DNA from: a bacterium
Lineage (GTDB): Bacteria; Bacillota; Bacilli; Lactobacillales; Streptococcaceae
Assembly (NCBI GenBank): GCA_905221125.1
Contig: CAJNBY010000001.1
Coordinates: forward strand, 1 to 64,000
Direction: 5' to 3'
DNA: 64,000 nucleotides
Positions within the stretch are counted from its first letter, which is position 1; each line of letters begins with the position of its first letter. Positions 44,195 to 55,418 of this stretch are shown here, piece after piece. Made by a program: the position numbers and the translations under genes. Below the pieces are notes generated by a model that had not been told where the DNA came from, did not search any database, and saw nothing but the letters and a program-made list of their open reading frames with translations.

Positions 44195-45544
44195 ATGAAA
44201 ATTATCCTTGTCGGAGGGGGAAAAGTTGGTTTTGCCCTCTGTCGCTCCTTGGTTGCAGAAAAGCATGATGTTTTGCTGATTGAGCAAGACGAAGCTGTTC
44301 TCAATCATATTGTTAATCGCTTTGATATCATGGGTATCCTTGGTAACGGTGCCGATTTCACTATCCTTGAGCAAGCCAGTGTCCAGGATTGTGATATCTT
44401 TATCGCCCTGACTGAGTACGATGAAGTGAACATGATTGCAGCCGTTCTAGCCAAGAAAATGGGGGCTAAAGAAACCATCGTTCGGGTGCGGAACCCTGAA
44501 TATTCTAACTCTTATTTCAAAGAAAAAAATATTCTCGGTTTTTCTCTTATCGTCAACCCTGAACTTTTGGCTGCCCGCGCTATTGCCAATATTATTGACT
44601 TCCCAAATGCCCTCTCTGTCGAACGTTTCTTTGGTGGAAGAGTCAGTTTAATGGAATTCACTGTTAAGTCTTCTAGCGGTCTTTGCCAAATGCCCATTTC
44701 TGATTTTCGGAAAAAATTTGGCAATGTCATTGTCTGTGCGATAGAGAGGGATCATCAAATTATCATCCCAAGTGGTGACATGACGATACAGGATAAAGAT
44801 AGAATCTTTGTCACTGGTAACCGTGTTGATATGATGCTCTTCCATAATTATTTCAAGTCTCGTGCTGTGAAGAGCCTTCTTATTGTTGGTGCTGGAAGAA
44901 TCGCTTATTATCTATTAGGTATTCTCAAAGACAGTCGTATCGATACTAAGGTCATCGAAATCAATCCCGAAATCGCCAGCTTCTTTAGCGAGAAATTCCC
45001 AAATCTCTACATCGTTCAAGGAGATGGTACCGCAAAAGATATCCTGCTGGAAGAAAGTGCTCAAAACTATGATGCCGTTGCAACCCTTACAGGAGTCGAT
45101 GAGGAAAATCTGATTACCTCTATGTTCCTTGACAGCGTAGGTGTACAGAAAAACATCACCAAGGTCAATCGTACCAGTCTCCTCGAGATTATCAATGCGC
45201 CTGATTTTTCAAGTATCATCACACCTAAAAGCATTGCTGTAGATACGATTATGCACTTTATTCGTGGTCGGGTTAATGCCCAATATTCAGATCTTCAAGC
45301 CATGCACCATCTAGCCAATGGCCAAATCGAAACTCTACAATTCCATATCAAGGAAGCCAATAAAATGACTGCCAAACCTCTTTCTCAACTCAAACTGAAA
45401 AAAGGGGTTCTTATTGCAGCCATCATTCGAAAGGGCAAGACTATTTTCCCAACTGGAGAGGATATGTTGGAAGTTGGAGACAAGCTCCTAGTAACAACTT
45501 TGTTGCCAAACATCACTAAGATTTATGACTTGATCGCGAGGTAA
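44195..45544 (+). CDS. trkA: TrkA-type potassium uptake regulatory NAD-binding protein
   Basis: A 449-aa peripheral protein with two RCK repeats, each a Rossmann fold (MKIILVGGGKVGFALCRSL; LLIVGAGRIAYYLLGILK) followed by a TrkA-C ligand-binding domain. It gates the TrkH channel in response to NAD(H) or nucleotides. It is encoded 3 bp upstream of trkH in an operon divergent from the SAM-hydrolase-family gene. Full length for the family. Confidence 0.93.
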   Translation: MKIILVGGGKVGFALCRSLVAEKHDVLLIEQDEAVLNHIVNRFDIMGILGNGADFTILEQASVQDCDIFIALTEYDEVNMIAAVLAKKMGAKETIVRVRNPEYSNSYFKEKNILGFSLIVNPELLAARAIANIIDFPNALSVERFFGGRVSLMEFTVKSSSGLCQMPISDFRKKFGNVIVCAIERDHQIIIPSGDMTIQDKDRIFVTGNRVDMMLFHNYFKSRAVKSLLIVGAGRIAYYLLGILKDSRIDTKVIEINPEIASFFSEKFPNLYIVQGDGTAKDILLEESAQNYDAVATLTGVDEENLITSMFLDSVGVQKNITKVNRTSLLEIINAPDFSSIITPKSIAVDTIMHFIRGRVNAQYSDLQAMHHLANGQIETLQFHIKEANKMTAKPLSQLKLKKGVLIAAIIRKGKTIFPTGEDMLEVGDKLLVTTLLPNITKIYDLIAR

Positions 45545-45547
45545 GAG

Positions 45548-46987
45548 ATGAATAAAAGTATGATTCGTTACCTCCTTTCAAAGCTGCTTTTGATTGAAGC
45601 TGTTCTTCTTTTAGTTCCCGTGGCTGTTGCTATCTATTACCGTGAATCGAGCCAAGTCTTTACAGCCCTCTTTTCGACCATAGGGATTCTCGTATTGCTA
45701 GGCGGTTCAGGGAGTTTGGAAAAACCAAAAAATCAACGGATTTATGCCAAGGAGGGAATCTTGATCGTTGCCCTCTGTTGGATCCTTTGGTCTTTCTTTG
45801 GTGGGCTCCCCTTTGTCTTTGCTGGGCAAATTCCCAGCGTTATCGATGCCTTTTTTGAGATTAGTTCTGGCTTTACAACTACTGGAGCAACTATTCTGAA
45901 CGATGTTTCGGTCCTCAGCCGTTCCCTCCTCTTCTGGCGAAGTTTTACCCACTTAATCGGAGGAATGGGAGTGCTTGTTTTTGCACTTGCTATTATGGAC
46001 AATGCCAAGAATAGCCACCTAGAGGTAATGAAAGCTGAGGTTCCTGGTCCCGTCTTTGGTAAGGTTGTATCCAAGCTAAAAAACACTGCCCAGATTCTCT
46101 ATCTCCTTTACCTTGCTCTCTTTTCCCTCTTTGTCATCATCTATTATCTAGCTGGCATGCCCCTATTTGATAGTTTTGTCATCGCTATGGGTACAGCGGG
46201 GACTGGGGGCTTTACCGTCTATAACGATGGAATTGCTCACTATGGTAGCTCACTGATTACCTATCTGGTTAGTATCGGAGTTCTGGTTTTTGGAGTAAAT
46301 TTCAATCTCTACTACTACCTCATGCTCCGTCGGGTTAAGGCCTTCTTTGGAGATGAAGAACTTCGGGCTTACTTGGTCATCGTGCTGGTTTCTACAGGCT
46401 TGATTAGCCTTAATACTCTCTATCTCTACCCGGGATTTTCAAAGAGTTTTGAAATGGCCTTCTTCCAGGTTTCCAACATCATTACAACAACTGGTTTTGG
46501 ATATGGAGACATTACCAACTGGCCCCTCTTCTCCCAGTTTATCCTCCTCTTCCTTATGGGAATCGGTGGCTCTGCTGGATCAACCGCAGGTGGACTCAAG
46601 GTTATTCGAGGCCTCATTCTTTCAAAAATTGCTAAAAATCAGATTTTGTCAATCCTATCACCCCACCGTGTTTTGACCCTTCATGTTAATAAAACGGTGA
46701 TTGACAAAGATACTCAGCATAAGATTCTCAAGTACTTTGTCATCTATTCTATGATTTTGTTAGCACTTATCTTTATTGTCAGCCTAGATAGCAATGATTT
46801 TCTAGTCGTTACCAGCGCTGTCTTTAGCTGTTTCAATAACATCGGGCCTATTCTAGGAACGACATCTAGTTTCTCAATCTTTAGCCCTATCTCAAAAATT
46901 CTCCTCTCCTTTGCGATGATTGCAGGGCGTTTGGAGATTTACCCTATCCTACTTCTCTTTATGAAGAGAACTTGGTCCAAGAGATAA
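45548..46987 (+). CDS. trkH: TrkH-family potassium transporter
   Basis: A 479-aa membrane protein with four membrane-pore-membrane repeats. Selectivity-filter-like segments are visible: SSGFTTTGATIL, GTAGTGGFTVY, TTTGFGYGD and CFNNIGPILG. It is the potassium-conducting subunit, controlled by TrkA. The start follows GCGAGGTAAGAG, 3 bp after trkA. A terminator follows within 10 bp of the stop. Confidence 0.93.
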   Translation: MNKSMIRYLLSKLLLIEAVLLLVPVAVAIYYRESSQVFTALFSTIGILVLLGGSGSLEKPKNQRIYAKEGILIVALCWILWSFFGGLPFVFAGQIPSVIDAFFEISSGFTTTGATILNDVSVLSRSLLFWRSFTHLIGGMGVLVFALAIMDNAKNSHLEVMKAEVPGPVFGKVVSKLKNTAQILYLLYLALFSLFVIIYYLAGMPLFDSFVIAMGTAGTGGFTVYNDGIAHYGSSLITYLVSIGVLVFGVNFNLYYYLMLRRVKAFFGDEELRAYLVIVLVSTGLISLNTLYLYPGFSKSFEMAFFQVSNIITTTGFGYGDITNWPLFSQFILLFLMGIGGSAGSTAGGLKVIRGLILSKIAKNQILSILSPHRVLTLHVNKTVIDKDTQHKILKYFVIYSMILLALIFIVSLDSNDFLVVTSAVFSCFNNIGPILGTTSSFSIFSPISKILLSFAMIAGRLEIYPILLLFMKRTWSKR

Positions 46988-46993
46988 AATATA

Positions 46994-47031
46994 ACCACAC
47001 CTTGTCAACCTACAAAGTGTGGTGTTTTTAT
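46994..47031 (+). terminator. Terminator of trkA-trkH
   Basis: ACCACACCTTG pairs with CAAAGTGTGGT (one mismatch) and is followed by GTTTTTATTT. Confidence 0.8.
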
Positions 47032-47107
47032 TTCAGGCCACCTCCTCAACTCAACCAACTCTTTTTAAACAAAGCCAGACACTTCAGAGAATGACTTAAA
47101 ATATTTA

Positions 47108-47208
47108 ATACTCAATGAAAATAAAAAAGCAAACTAGGAAGCCATCCACAGGTTGCTCAAAGCACCGCTTTGAGGTTGCAGATAAAGCTGACGTGGTTTG
47201 AAGAGTAT
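47108..47208 (-). repeat. RUP-like repeat, copy 2
   Basis: It begins ATACTCAATGAAAAT and ends GAAGAGTAT, the reverse orientation of copy 1. It shares the central GCTCAAAGCACCGCTTTGAG hairpin region and the AGCTGACGTGGTTTGAAGAG end. Confidence 0.7.
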
Positions 47209-47220
47209 AAGAGCTCAAAA

Positions 47221-47250
47221 ACCCTCAGTCGTTTGACCGAGGGTTCCTTT
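47221..47250. terminator. Terminator of pflB (bidirectional)
   Basis: ACCCTC-A-GTC-GTTT-GAC-C-GAGGGT with T-runs on both sides, 20 bp past the pflB stop codon. Confidence 0.85.
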
Positions 47251-47269
47251 TTATTATTCAAGAACTTGA

Positions 47270-49585
47270 TTAGCTCAATGCGTCATCCATTGAAAGAACT
47301 TCGTGGAAGACACGTTGTGTCAATTCAGTTTTTTGTTCTGGAGTGAGGTATTTAGTGTTTACACAGTATCCAGAGATACGTACGATAACGTCTTCACCTG
47401 ACATGATCTTTTCGTAAACATCGTTCAAGTCCATAACGTTCAAGTTAACGTGTTGTCCACCGTTTTCGAAGTAACCATCAAGGATTGTTACCAAGTTATC
47501 AACTTGTTCGTCACGAGTCTTACCAAGAGCGCGAGGTGATACTTGTGTAGTCAATGAGATACCATCAGCTGCATAACTAAAGTCAAGGCTAGAAAGTGAG
47601 TTCAAGTTTTGCAACCATCCACCTTTAGCTTTGTTAGATGGGTTAGCACCTGGTGAGAAGAATTCAAGTTTAGACAAGTTCACAGAACCATCTTCGTTGA
47701 GGTATACACCTTTGTGGACTGGTGAGTTACCAGTTTGTTTAGAGTAAGCAACGTTAGATGTGATTGTCAAAAGTGATACTGTAGCTTCTGCGTCTTTGTA
47801 AAGTTTGTGGCTACGTAGACGAGTAGTGTATGCTTCGATCAACCATTCTGCCAATTCGTTTGAACGTGGATCATCTTCACCCCAACGTGGGTATTCACCG
47901 ATTGTTTCGTAATCGTAGATATAGCCATTTTCATCACGGATTGGTTTAACTGTAGCGTACTTGATAGCTGACAATGTATCAACAGTGTTAGCAAATCCAC
48001 AGATACCGAATCCCATGTTAGCGCGTTGTTTAGTTGGCAAGAAGGCCATTTGAACAGCTTCGTAGTTGTACTTATCAGTCATGTAGTGGATGATGTTCAA
48101 AGCATCTACGTAAGTGTCTGTCAACCAGTCAAGAGATTTTTCAAAGTTTTCTTTAACTGATTCGAATTCAAGAACTTCGTCACGGATTGGTTCGATGTCA
48201 AATACTTTGTAGTCTTTATGAACATCGTCGTAACCACCGTTCAAACCAGTAAGAAGAGCTTTCAATACGTTTACACGCGCACCGAAGTACTGGATGTTGT
48301 GGCGTTGTTCTTCATTTTCTGGGTCAAGTGGAGACACACAGCATGAGATACAGCTCATTTCACCATATCCGTCTTTAGCCATTGTTGTTACACCTTCGTA
48401 TTGGATAGAAGAGTGTTTATGGCTCATGTGCATACAGTAGCGACGGAAGTTGTATGGCAATTTGTCAGTCCAAAGAACTGTCAAGTTTGGTTCTGGAGAG
48501 TTACCGATATTGTCAAGAGTGTTCAAGAAACGGTAGTCCATCTTAGTAACACGGTGACGACCGTCGTTACCCATACCAGCCATAGAAGTTGTAATGAATG
48601 TTGGGTCACCTGAGTACAATTGGTCATAAGCTTTTGTACGAGCAAATTTAACTGTACGAAGTTTCATAACGAAATCATCAACAAACTCTTGGATTTCTGA
48701 TTCAGTAAATGTACCACGAGCAAGGTCACGTTCTGCAAAGATATCCAATACGATTGGTACACGTCCTAGAGATGTAGCAGCACCGTTGATAACACGGCAG
48801 ACAGACATGAAGGCGATGTTAACCCATTGGATTGCTTCTTTAACGTTCATCGCTGGTTTGCGAACGTCAACTCCGTAAAGGTCACCCAAGCGAACAACTT
48901 GTTGCAATGCTTGGTATTGAAGGTTGATTTCTTCACGAAGACGGATTGTTTCTTCATCGATTTCTTCGATTGCATTCCAGTCGTTTACTTTTTCTTGCAT
49001 CAAGTAGTCTGCACCGTAAAGAGCAAGACGTGCATAAACACCGATGATACGTCCGCGTGAGTATGCATCTGGAAGACCAGTTACAGTGTGTGCGTGACGA
49101 GCGCGACGAATGTTTGAAGTGTAAGCGCGGAAGATACCGTCGTTAACTGTTGTTACGTATTTAGTGAAGATTTCGTGAACAGCTGGGTCTGGTTCGTATC
49201 CATTTTCTTTCAAAGTAGTTTCAGCCATACGGATACCACCTTTTGGCATGAAGTTCAATTTGAAGAGTTCATCGTTTTGGATACCGAAGATAACTTCGTT
49301 TTCTTTGTCGATAAATCCTGCTGGAATATCAGCGATAGATGTTGGACGAGTGTCCATTGGGAAACGAGTTTCTTCGTAGTGAGCCTTCGTTTCTTCTACA
49401 ATCTTTTTGATGTGAAGTGAACGTTCTGTTGGTCCTGCAAGGAAGCTTTCGTCTCCATCATAAGGTGTGTAGTTAGCTTGTACAAAGCGTGATACACTTG
49501 CTTTTTCTTTCCAATCTACGCCTTTGAAGCCTTCCCAAGCTTTGTCAAAAATATCTTGTGCTTCAACAACTGTTTTAACAACCAT
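47270..49585 (-). CDS. pflB: Formate C-acetyltransferase (pyruvate formate-lyase)
   Basis: A 771-aa protein from ATG 49585 (AAAGAGGACATTAAC upstream); the open frame extends 12 codons further upstream but without support. Active-site Cys-Cys is in [12 protein letters not shown] (residues about 420), and the C-terminal glycyl-radical loop is [16 protein letters not shown]. The radical is installed by a PFL-activating enzyme not in this window. It converts pyruvate and CoA to acetyl-CoA and formate in mixed-acid fermentation under low oxygen and low sugar. Single gene, divergent from dinB. Confidence 0.95.
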   Translation of the reverse strand: MVVKTVVEAQDIFDKAWEGFKGVDWKEKASVSRFVQANYTPYDGDESFLAGPTERSLHIKKIVEETKAHYEETRFPMDTRPTSIADIPAGFIDKENEVIFGIQNDELFKLNFMPKGGIRMAETTLKENGYEPDPAVHEIFTKYVTTVNDGIFRAYTSNIRRARHAHTVTGLPDAYSRGRIIGVYARLALYGADYLMQEKVNDWNAIEEIDEETIRLREEINLQYQALQQVVRLGDLYGVDVRKPAMNVKEAIQWVNIAFMSVCRVINGAATSLGRVPIVLDIFAERDLARGTFTESEIQEFVDDFVMKLRTVKFARTKAYDQLYSGDPTFITTSMAGMGNDGRHRVTKMDYRFLNTLDNIGNSPEPNLTVLWTDKLPYNFRRYCMHMSHKHSSIQYEGVTTMAKDGYGEMSCISCCVSPLDPENEEQRHNIQYFGARVNVLKALLTGLNGGYDDVHKDYKVFDIEPIRDEVLEFESVKENFEKSLDWLTDTYVDALNIIHYMTDKYNYEAVQMAFLPTKQRANMGFGICGFANTVDTLSAIKYATVKPIRDENGYIYDYETIGEYPRWGEDDPRSNELAEWLIEAYTTRLRSHKLYKDAEATVSLLTITSNVAYSKQTGNSPVHKGVYLNEDGSVNLSKLEFFSPGANPSNKAKGGWLQNLNSLSSLDFSYAADGISLTTQVSPRALGKTRDEQVDNLVTILDGYFENGGQHVNLNVMDLNDVYEKIMSGEDVIVRISGYCVNTKYLTPEQKTELTQRVFHEVLSMDDALS

Positions 49586-49640
49586 GTTAATGTCCTCTTT
49601 TTTCTTTCTAGTAACAACCATCTGTTACATTCATGAGACA

Positions 49641-49670
49641 AGTATACCACACAGTAACCGATTTCAACAA
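49641..49670 (-). promoter_or_regulatory. Promoter of pflB
   Basis: A -35 TTGTTG, 18-bp spacer and extended -10 TGGTATACT (TATACT at 49646-49641) lie about 55 bp before the start codon. Confidence 0.55.
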
Positions 49671-49823
49671 GTGAAAATTCCCTATTTTTATACTTTCTTT
49701 TCTAAAACAGTCTATATTTTATCCCAAACTGTATTATATTTTTGAAAAAAATAAAACCTTTTTTCTTTTTTTCAGAAAAAAGGGTATAATAAAAGAAAAT
49801 AAGCGGTAAAAAGAGGGCGTGGC

Positions 49824-50885
49824 ATGTTGATTTTCCCTTTATTAAATGATTTGTCAAGAAAAATCATCCATATTGACATGGATGCCTTTTTTGCTGCGGT
49901 AGAAATCAGAGACAATCCTAAACTCAGAGGAAAACCTGTCATTATCGGCAGCGACCCCCGGCAAACAGGTGGGCGTGGTGTCGTTTCCACTTGTAGCTAT
50001 GAGGCGCGAGCTTTTGGTGTTCATTCTGCTATGAGTTCTAAAGAAGCCTATGAACGTTGTCCCCAGGCCGTCTTCATCTCAGGAAATTATGAGAAATACA
50101 AGTCTGTAGGACTCCAGATTCGAGCTATCTTTAAGCGTTATACAGATTTGATTGAACCTATGAGCATTGACGAAGCCTATTTGGATGTAACAGAAAATAA
50201 ACTCGGTATCAAGTCAGCGGTCAAAATTGCTCGCCTCATTCAAAAAGATATCTGGCAAGAACTCCATCTAACTGCTTCTGCTGGCGTTTCCTACAACAAA
50301 TTCTTGGCTAAAATGGCGAGCGATTATCAAAAACCACATGGTTTGACAGTGATTCTACCTGACCAGGCTGAGGATTTTCTCAAACAAATGGACGTGGCCA
50401 AGTTTCATGGAGTAGGAAAAAAGACGGTGGAACGGCTTCATCACATGGGGGTTTTTACTGGCGCTGATTTGCTTAAAGTCCCTGAGGTAACCCTAATAGA
50501 CCGCTTTGGCAGACTGGGCTACGACCTGTATCGAAAGGCTCGTGGTATCCACAATTCCCCGGTCAAATCCAATCGCATCCGTAAATCAATCGGCAAGGAA
50601 AAAACCTATGGAAAGATTCTCCGTGCCGAGGAAGATATCAAAAAAGAGCTGACTCTCCTATCAGAAAGAGTCGCTCTCAATCTCAGTCAGCAAGAAAAAG
50701 CTGGTAAAATTGTCATTCTGAAAATCCGCTACGAGGACTTTTCAACTCTTACTAAACGAAAAAGTCTTTCTCAAAAAACACAGGATGCTAGTCAGATAGG
50801 CCAAATAGCCCTGCAACTCTATGAAGAATTAAGCGAGAAAGAAAGAGGTGTCCGCCTGTTGGGGATTACCGTGACTGGATTTTAA
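49824..50885 (+). CDS. dinB: DNA polymerase IV (Y-family, DinB)
   Basis: A 353-aa protein. Catalytic carboxylates are seen in [14 protein letters not shown] and [11 protein letters not shown] steric-gate Phe, two helix-hairpin-helix segments ([13 protein letters not shown]) and the little-finger domain ([12 protein letters not shown] onward) complete the fold. It performs translesion synthesis. It appears intact, unlike the second Y-family gene at 9187-10593. The ATG is preceded by AGAGGGCGTGGC, a modest ribosome binding site. Divergent from pflB. Confidence 0.95.
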   Translation: MLIFPLLNDLSRKIIHIDMDAFFAAVEIRDNPKLRGKPVIIGSDPRQTGGRGVVSTCSYEARAFGVHSAMSSKEAYERCPQAVFISGNYEKYKSVGLQIRAIFKRYTDLIEPMSIDEAYLDVTENKLGIKSAVKIARLIQKDIWQELHLTASAGVSYNKFLAKMASDYQKPHGLTVILPDQAEDFLKQMDVAKFHGVGKKTVERLHHMGVFTGADLLKVPEVTLIDRFGRLGYDLYRKARGIHNSPVKSNRIRKSIGKEKTYGKILRAEEDIKKELTLLSERVALNLSQQEKAGKIVILKIRYEDFSTLTKRKSLSQKTQDASQIGQIALQLYEELSEKERGVRLLGITVTGF

Positions 50886-50916
50886 AACCTTGAAGAGTTG
50901 CCCCTTCAAGGTTTTT
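50884..50916. terminator. Bidirectional terminator between dinB and uppP
   Basis: AAAACCTTGAAG (50884-50895) pairs with CTTCAAGGTTTT (50904-50915); A- and T-runs flank it for both converging genes. Confidence 0.88.
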
Positions 50917-50917
50917 C

Positions 50918-51763
50918 TTATACAAATAAACGGACAAAGCTATACAGTAGCAAGACACTACCAAGCACGATGCGGTATTTACCAAAAAGGGTAAAGTCGT
51001 GTTTTTTCACATAGCTGGTCAAGAAACGAATAGCGACCATGCTGACTGCAAAGGCTACTCCCATCGCAACCAAGAGCAAGAACAACTGCCCAAAGCTCAA
51101 GAGCTGTCCTGCTTTCACAAATTTGAAAATCTTTAAGGCACTGGCTCCAAACATAACAGGAATCCCAAGATAGAAGGTAAATTCTGTCACAACTGAACGA
51201 CTGGTTCCATTTAACAAACCACCGACAATCGTTGCCCCAGAACGGCTAGTTCCTGGTAAAAGGGCAAGAACTTGGAAGAGTCCGATATAGAAAGCTGTCG
51301 TATAAGGAAGCTTGTCCAACTCTGTCACACTTGGCTCGATAGCACGCGCTTTATTGCGCTTTTCCAAATAGATAAAGGCAATCCCATAGATAATCAACAT
51401 GAGAGCAACAGAAACCATATTATGGAAGTGGGTATCAAACCAATCATCAAATTTAAAGACGGCAAGCAAAGGCAAAGTGGCAACCAAGACCTTCAACCAC
51501 AGTCTCCAAGTCTTACGAACTTCCTGCTTGTCCTTAGTCGATTTGAAAGGATTGAGCTTGTTAAAGTAAATGACCATGACCGCTAAAATAGCACCAAGCT
51601 GAATCACGACATTAAACATGGACATAAAGGCTTCATTTTGATTTTGGTATTGGATAAACTCCTCTGCTAAAATCAAGTGACCTGTACTGGAAATCGGCAA
51701 CCATTCCGTAATTCCTTCCACAATCCCGAAGAAGATAGATTTTAAAATTTCAATAAGATACAT
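50918..51763 (-). CDS. uppP: Undecaprenyl-diphosphatase (BacA/UppP)
   Basis: A 281-aa integral membrane protein with the UppP signatures [18 protein letters not shown] near the N-terminus and [15 protein letters not shown] (about 168-182). It recycles undecaprenyl pyrophosphate released by cell-wall synthesis and confers bacitracin tolerance. Full length. Single gene with its end next to the bidirectional terminator. Confidence 0.95.
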   Translation of the reverse strand: MYLIEILKSIFFGIVEGITEWLPISSTGHLILAEEFIQYQNQNEAFMSMFNVVIQLGAILAVMVIYFNKLNPFKSTKDKQEVRKTWRLWLKVLVATLPLLAVFKFDDWFDTHFHNMVSVALMLIIYGIAFIYLEKRNKARAIEPSVTELDKLPYTTAFYIGLFQVLALLPGTSRSGATIVGGLLNGTSRSVVTEFTFYLGIPVMFGASALKIFKFVKAGQLLSFGQLFLLLVAMGVAFAVSMVAIRFLTSYVKKHDFTLFGKYRIVLGSVLLLYSFVRLFV

Positions 51764-51824
51764 AGATTACTCCTTTTTTCTATCTTCCATTATAGCATAC
51801 TTTTTCAGTATATGGCAGTTCTCT

Positions 51825-53717
51825 TTAAAAGGCACCGATACTGCCACCGCCTCCTCCTCCAGAGAAGCCACCGCCAGAACTTCCACTTCCAGAAGATACG
51901 GAATAGGTACTTGCTGTGTTTGCGACGCTGGCATAATGGCTCATTTGCGCACTTGAATGATAAAACATACCGTGCCAGCCATACGCTACATAGAGGTTAA
52001 TGTCTGGATTTTCCACTTGAATATGATGAACCTTCATCAAATGACTGACCTTATCCGCATAGCCAAATAAGGTCGCATAGACCAAGAGGCGATTCCAGAC
52101 TACAATACTTTCCAATTCTGCCTGATCCAGTCGTGCAATCTCACGCAACATATTTTCAAAACTGGTCCAGAGATAGTAGACCTCTGCTCCTGCTTCATTC
52201 AGAACACCATCACGATTATCTAATCGAAGCTTCCAATAATAGAAAACAGCCAAAACCAAACCTAGAAAACCAAGTATTGGTAAGGGGAGATAAAAATAGC
52301 CATGAACATCTAAACTGTACAAGAACAAACCAAATCCAATAAATAAGGGCAAGATAGTGGAGAGTCCCATCCCCACCTGCAAGGCCTTTTCTCCACCAGT
52401 CAAGGGACGATAATAATCCGGAAGCCCCCAGAAGGTAACTCGATTTCTCACTCCTTCTTGCATCTCTTTCAATACTTCTTCAAAAGAAGATTTGAGCTGA
52501 CGCCCCTTTGCTTGAATCCGTTTTTCATCAGAGACTTTTGCTCTACGATAAAGACTATCAGATACCTTGTAATTCGCAAACAAATTGGAAAGAGTTTCTT
52601 CTTTTTTGCCTGAAAAAGCCAGATTTAGACAGTCTATCTCAAAACTTGACAAGCCATCTTCTTTCACCAGCCTCAAACCAACTGCATCTCCTTCTGAAAT
52701 AATAGAAACATTCCCACGGTCTATCACATCTAACAAAGTAGCTTGAATGAGTTGATCAAAGGTGAATTTGCCAGCCCCCTTGACTAAGGGACTCACTTCC
52801 TCCAAGGAGGTCGAGTAAACAGCTTCCGATAAAACCATAGGCTCTAATTCCATTGGTGGCTCATAGAGACGATGATTTTTGGCATATTTGACTGAAGGAG
52901 TGGTCTTTCTTCTATAAATAAAATAGAAGCAGACGCTCAATAACAAGGAAATGGAAAGTATCGAAGGAAAGACCCAAGTAACGAGTTGCTTACTCTGCTC
53001 TTTTTCTCTAACAATCGAGTCTTCTATCTTATTAAACTCTTCTAAACGATTTCCTTTCAATCCCTGATCCCTAGCGCTAGCAAAATCAGTTCGAGGCCAG
53101 TAGGCATGCATTTCAACTCCACGCTTAGGCGGAAGATTGTCTAAACGAATAGTATAATCAAGGTTACTCTTTTCAATCGTCCCCTCTCTAAAGAGTTTCC
53201 CTGTATGGAAGTAGAGTTTTTCAGCCCCCTTATCTCCCCTTACATGAAATTCAAACTTGCCAATAGCCCCTGAACTATCTGTCAGAGGTTGCCAATTTAA
53301 TTCAGCGATATCATCATAAAGAAAAAGCAAGTTCTTTAAGTTCCAGACAAGGTCAACTTCAACTGTGTCGCCTTCCTGACCTGGATTATAGACTTTGACA
53401 GTATAACCATCCGCTTCTTCTGTCACTTCGCTAGTAACATCTGTCAGTTCAGCACCATTTTTCGAGGCCTGAACCTTTGGATGAGAGTCAATGACAAACC
53501 CACTAGGCATCTTGCCAGCACGTCCAAGTCCCACGATTTGGCCCTTAAAGTCCTCCTCAAACTGATAAACTATCTTCTGTCTAAATTCTGCCGTATTGTC
53601 TGCATGAATATACAAATCACCTTGATAAGAGTTTATCTTAAAATCAATGGCAAAAACTGAGAGTGGCAGAAGGCAAAACAAGCCTAACACCAGTAAGAAA
53701 AAAGTTTTTTTCATCAA
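51825..53717 (-). CDS. DUF2207-family membrane protein
   Basis: A 630-aa protein: signal peptide (about 1-23, FFLLVLGLFCLLPLSVFA), an extracellular beta-rich domain (24-240) and a transmembrane helix (about 248-270). A cytoplasmic region and two further helices (about 458-505) come next. The C-terminus is very rich in Gly and Ser (SSGGGFSGGGGGGSIGAF), the hallmark of DUF2207 proteins. The function is unknown. It is a single gene between uppP and the amino-acid transporter. Confidence 0.85.
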   Translation of the reverse strand: MMKKTFFLLVLGLFCLLPLSVFAIDFKINSYQGDLYIHADNTAEFRQKIVYQFEEDFKGQIVGLGRAGKMPSGFVIDSHPKVQASKNGAELTDVTSEVTEEADGYTVKVYNPGQEGDTVEVDLVWNLKNLLFLYDDIAELNWQPLTDSSGAIGKFEFHVRGDKGAEKLYFHTGKLFREGTIEKSNLDYTIRLDNLPPKRGVEMHAYWPRTDFASARDQGLKGNRLEEFNKIEDSIVREKEQSKQLVTWVFPSILSISLLLSVCFYFIYRRKTTPSVKYAKNHRLYEPPMELEPMVLSEAVYSTSLEEVSPLVKGAGKFTFDQLIQATLLDVIDRGNVSIISEGDAVGLRLVKEDGLSSFEIDCLNLAFSGKKEETLSNLFANYKVSDSLYRRAKVSDEKRIQAKGRQLKSSFEEVLKEMQEGVRNRVTFWGLPDYYRPLTGGEKALQVGMGLSTILPLFIGFGLFLYSLDVHGYFYLPLPILGFLGLVLAVFYYWKLRLDNRDGVLNEAGAEVYYLWTSFENMLREIARLDQAELESIVVWNRLLVYATLFGYADKVSHLMKVHHIQVENPDINLYVAYGWHGMFYHSSAQMSHYASVANTASTYSVSSGSGSSGGGFSGGGGGGSIGAF

Positions 53718-53781
53718 ACAAGCCCCCTTTTTATCTTTGCTATCATTATATCATTTTTTCTCAAGTAAGGGCTTACCCATA

Positions 53782-53810
53782 TTGAAAAATAGAGTTTTTT
53801 TCGATAAAAT
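53782..53810 (+). promoter_or_regulatory. Promoter of the amino-acid ABC transporter
   Basis: TTGAAA (53782-53787), 17-bp spacer, TAAAAT (53805-53810), about 40 bp before the start codon. Confidence 0.7.
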
Positions 53811-53852
53811 AGGAGACAGTTATTTTTTAATAGATTAGAAATAGGAGAAATC

Positions 53853-55418
53853 ATGAGAAAAATATACTTATCTATTTTCGCAAGTCTCTTGCTGATGCTG
53901 GGACTTGTCAATGTTGCTCAAGCTGATGAATATTTACGCATCGGGATGGAAGCAGCATATGCTCCCTTTAACTGGACTCAGGATGATGATAGCAACGGAG
54001 CTGTCAAAATCGATGGAACCAACCAGTACGCCAATGGATACGATGTCCAGATTGCCAAGAAAATCGCTAAGGACTTAGGTAAAGAACCTTTGGTTGTTAA
54101 GACTAAGTGGGAAGGTCTAGTCCCTGCCCTTACTTCTGGTAAGATTGACATGATTATCGCAGGTATGAGTCCTACCGCTGAACGCAAACAAGAAATTGCC
54201 TTTTCAAGCAGCTACTACACTAGCGAACCAGTTCTACTAGTAAAAAAAGATTCTACCTACGCAAATGCTAAATCTTTGGATGACTTTAATGGTGCGAAAA
54301 TCACTTCTCAACAAGGTGTCTACCTCTACGACTTGATTGGTCAAATCTCAGGCGCTAAAAAGGAAACAGCTATGGGAGACTTCGCTCAAATGCGCCAAGC
54401 ACTTGAGGCTGGTGTCATTGATGCCTATGTTTCTGAACGTCCAGAAGCTCTGACTGCCGAAGCTGCTAACTCTAAGTTCAAGATGATTCAAGTAGAACCA
54501 GGTTTCAAAACTGGGGAAGAAGATACAGCGATTGCCATCGGACTTCGTAAAGATGACACTCGGATTAACCAAATCAATGCCAGCATTGAAACCATTTCAA
54601 AAGATGAGCAAGTTGCCCTAATGGATCGTATGATCAAGGAGCAACCTGCCGAAGCCACAACAACTGAAGAGACTAGCAGTAGTTTCTTTAACCAAGTCGC
54701 TAAAATTCTTTCTGAAAACTGGCAACAACTCTTGCGTGGTGCTGGTATCACTCTTTTAATCTCTATCGTCGGAACCATCATAGGTCTCATTATCGGTCTT
54801 GCCATTGGTGTTTTCCGTACTGCTCCTCTCTCTGAAAACAAAGCCATTTATGGCCTTCAAAAACTAGTCGGCTGGGTTCTCAATGTCTACATTGAAATTT
54901 TCCGTGGAACGCCAATGATCGTTCAATCAATGGTTATCTACTATGGAACTGCCCAAGCTTTCGGGATCAACCTTGACCGCACACTAGCTGCTATCTTCAT
55001 CGTTTCAATCAACACCGGTGCCTACATGACTGAAATCGTTCGTGGTGGTATCCTAGCAGTTGACAAGGGACAATTTGAAGCCGCTACTGCTCTTGGTATG
55101 ACTCATAACCAAACCATGCGTAAGATTGTCCTACCTCAAGTAGTCCGTAACATCCTACCAGCAACTGGTAATGAATTTGTCATCAATATCAAAGATACAT
55201 CTGTATTGAACGTTATCTCTGTTGTCGAACTTTATTTCTCTGGAAATACCGTGGCAACTCAAACTTATCAATACTTCCAGACATTTACAATCATCGCCGT
55301 GATTTACTTTGTCCTCACCTTCACCGTAACACGTATCCTACGCTTCATCGAACGCCGAATGGACATGGATACCTATACTACAGGTGCTAACCAAATGCAA
55401 ACGGAGGATTTGAAATAA
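53853..55418 (+). CDS. Amino-acid ABC transporter, fused substrate-binding protein and permease
   Basis: A 521-aa protein: signal peptide (1-24, [15 protein letters not shown]), a type-II periplasmic-binding domain (about 27-265, [14 protein letters not shown]) and a HisM-type permease domain (about 290-505) with EAA loop [19 protein letters not shown]. Polar-amino-acid (glutamine/arginine type) specificity is likely from the family, but the ligand is not certain. It overlaps the ATPase gene by one base (TAATG). Confidence 0.9.
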   Translation: MRKIYLSIFASLLLMLGLVNVAQADEYLRIGMEAAYAPFNWTQDDDSNGAVKIDGTNQYANGYDVQIAKKIAKDLGKEPLVVKTKWEGLVPALTSGKIDMIIAGMSPTAERKQEIAFSSSYYTSEPVLLVKKDSTYANAKSLDDFNGAKITSQQGVYLYDLIGQISGAKKETAMGDFAQMRQALEAGVIDAYVSERPEALTAEAANSKFKMIQVEPGFKTGEEDTAIAIGLRKDDTRINQINASIETISKDEQVALMDRMIKEQPAEATTTEETSSSFFNQVAKILSENWQQLLRGAGITLLISIVGTIIGLIIGLAIGVFRTAPLSENKAIYGLQKLVGWVLNVYIEIFRGTPMIVQSMVIYYGTAQAFGINLDRTLAAIFIVSINTGAYMTEIVRGGILAVDKGQFEAATALGMTHNQTMRKIVLPQVVRNILPATGNEFVINIKDTSVLNVISVVELYFSGNTVATQTYQYFQTFTIIAVIYFVLTFTVTRILRFIERRMDMDTYTTGANQMQTEDLK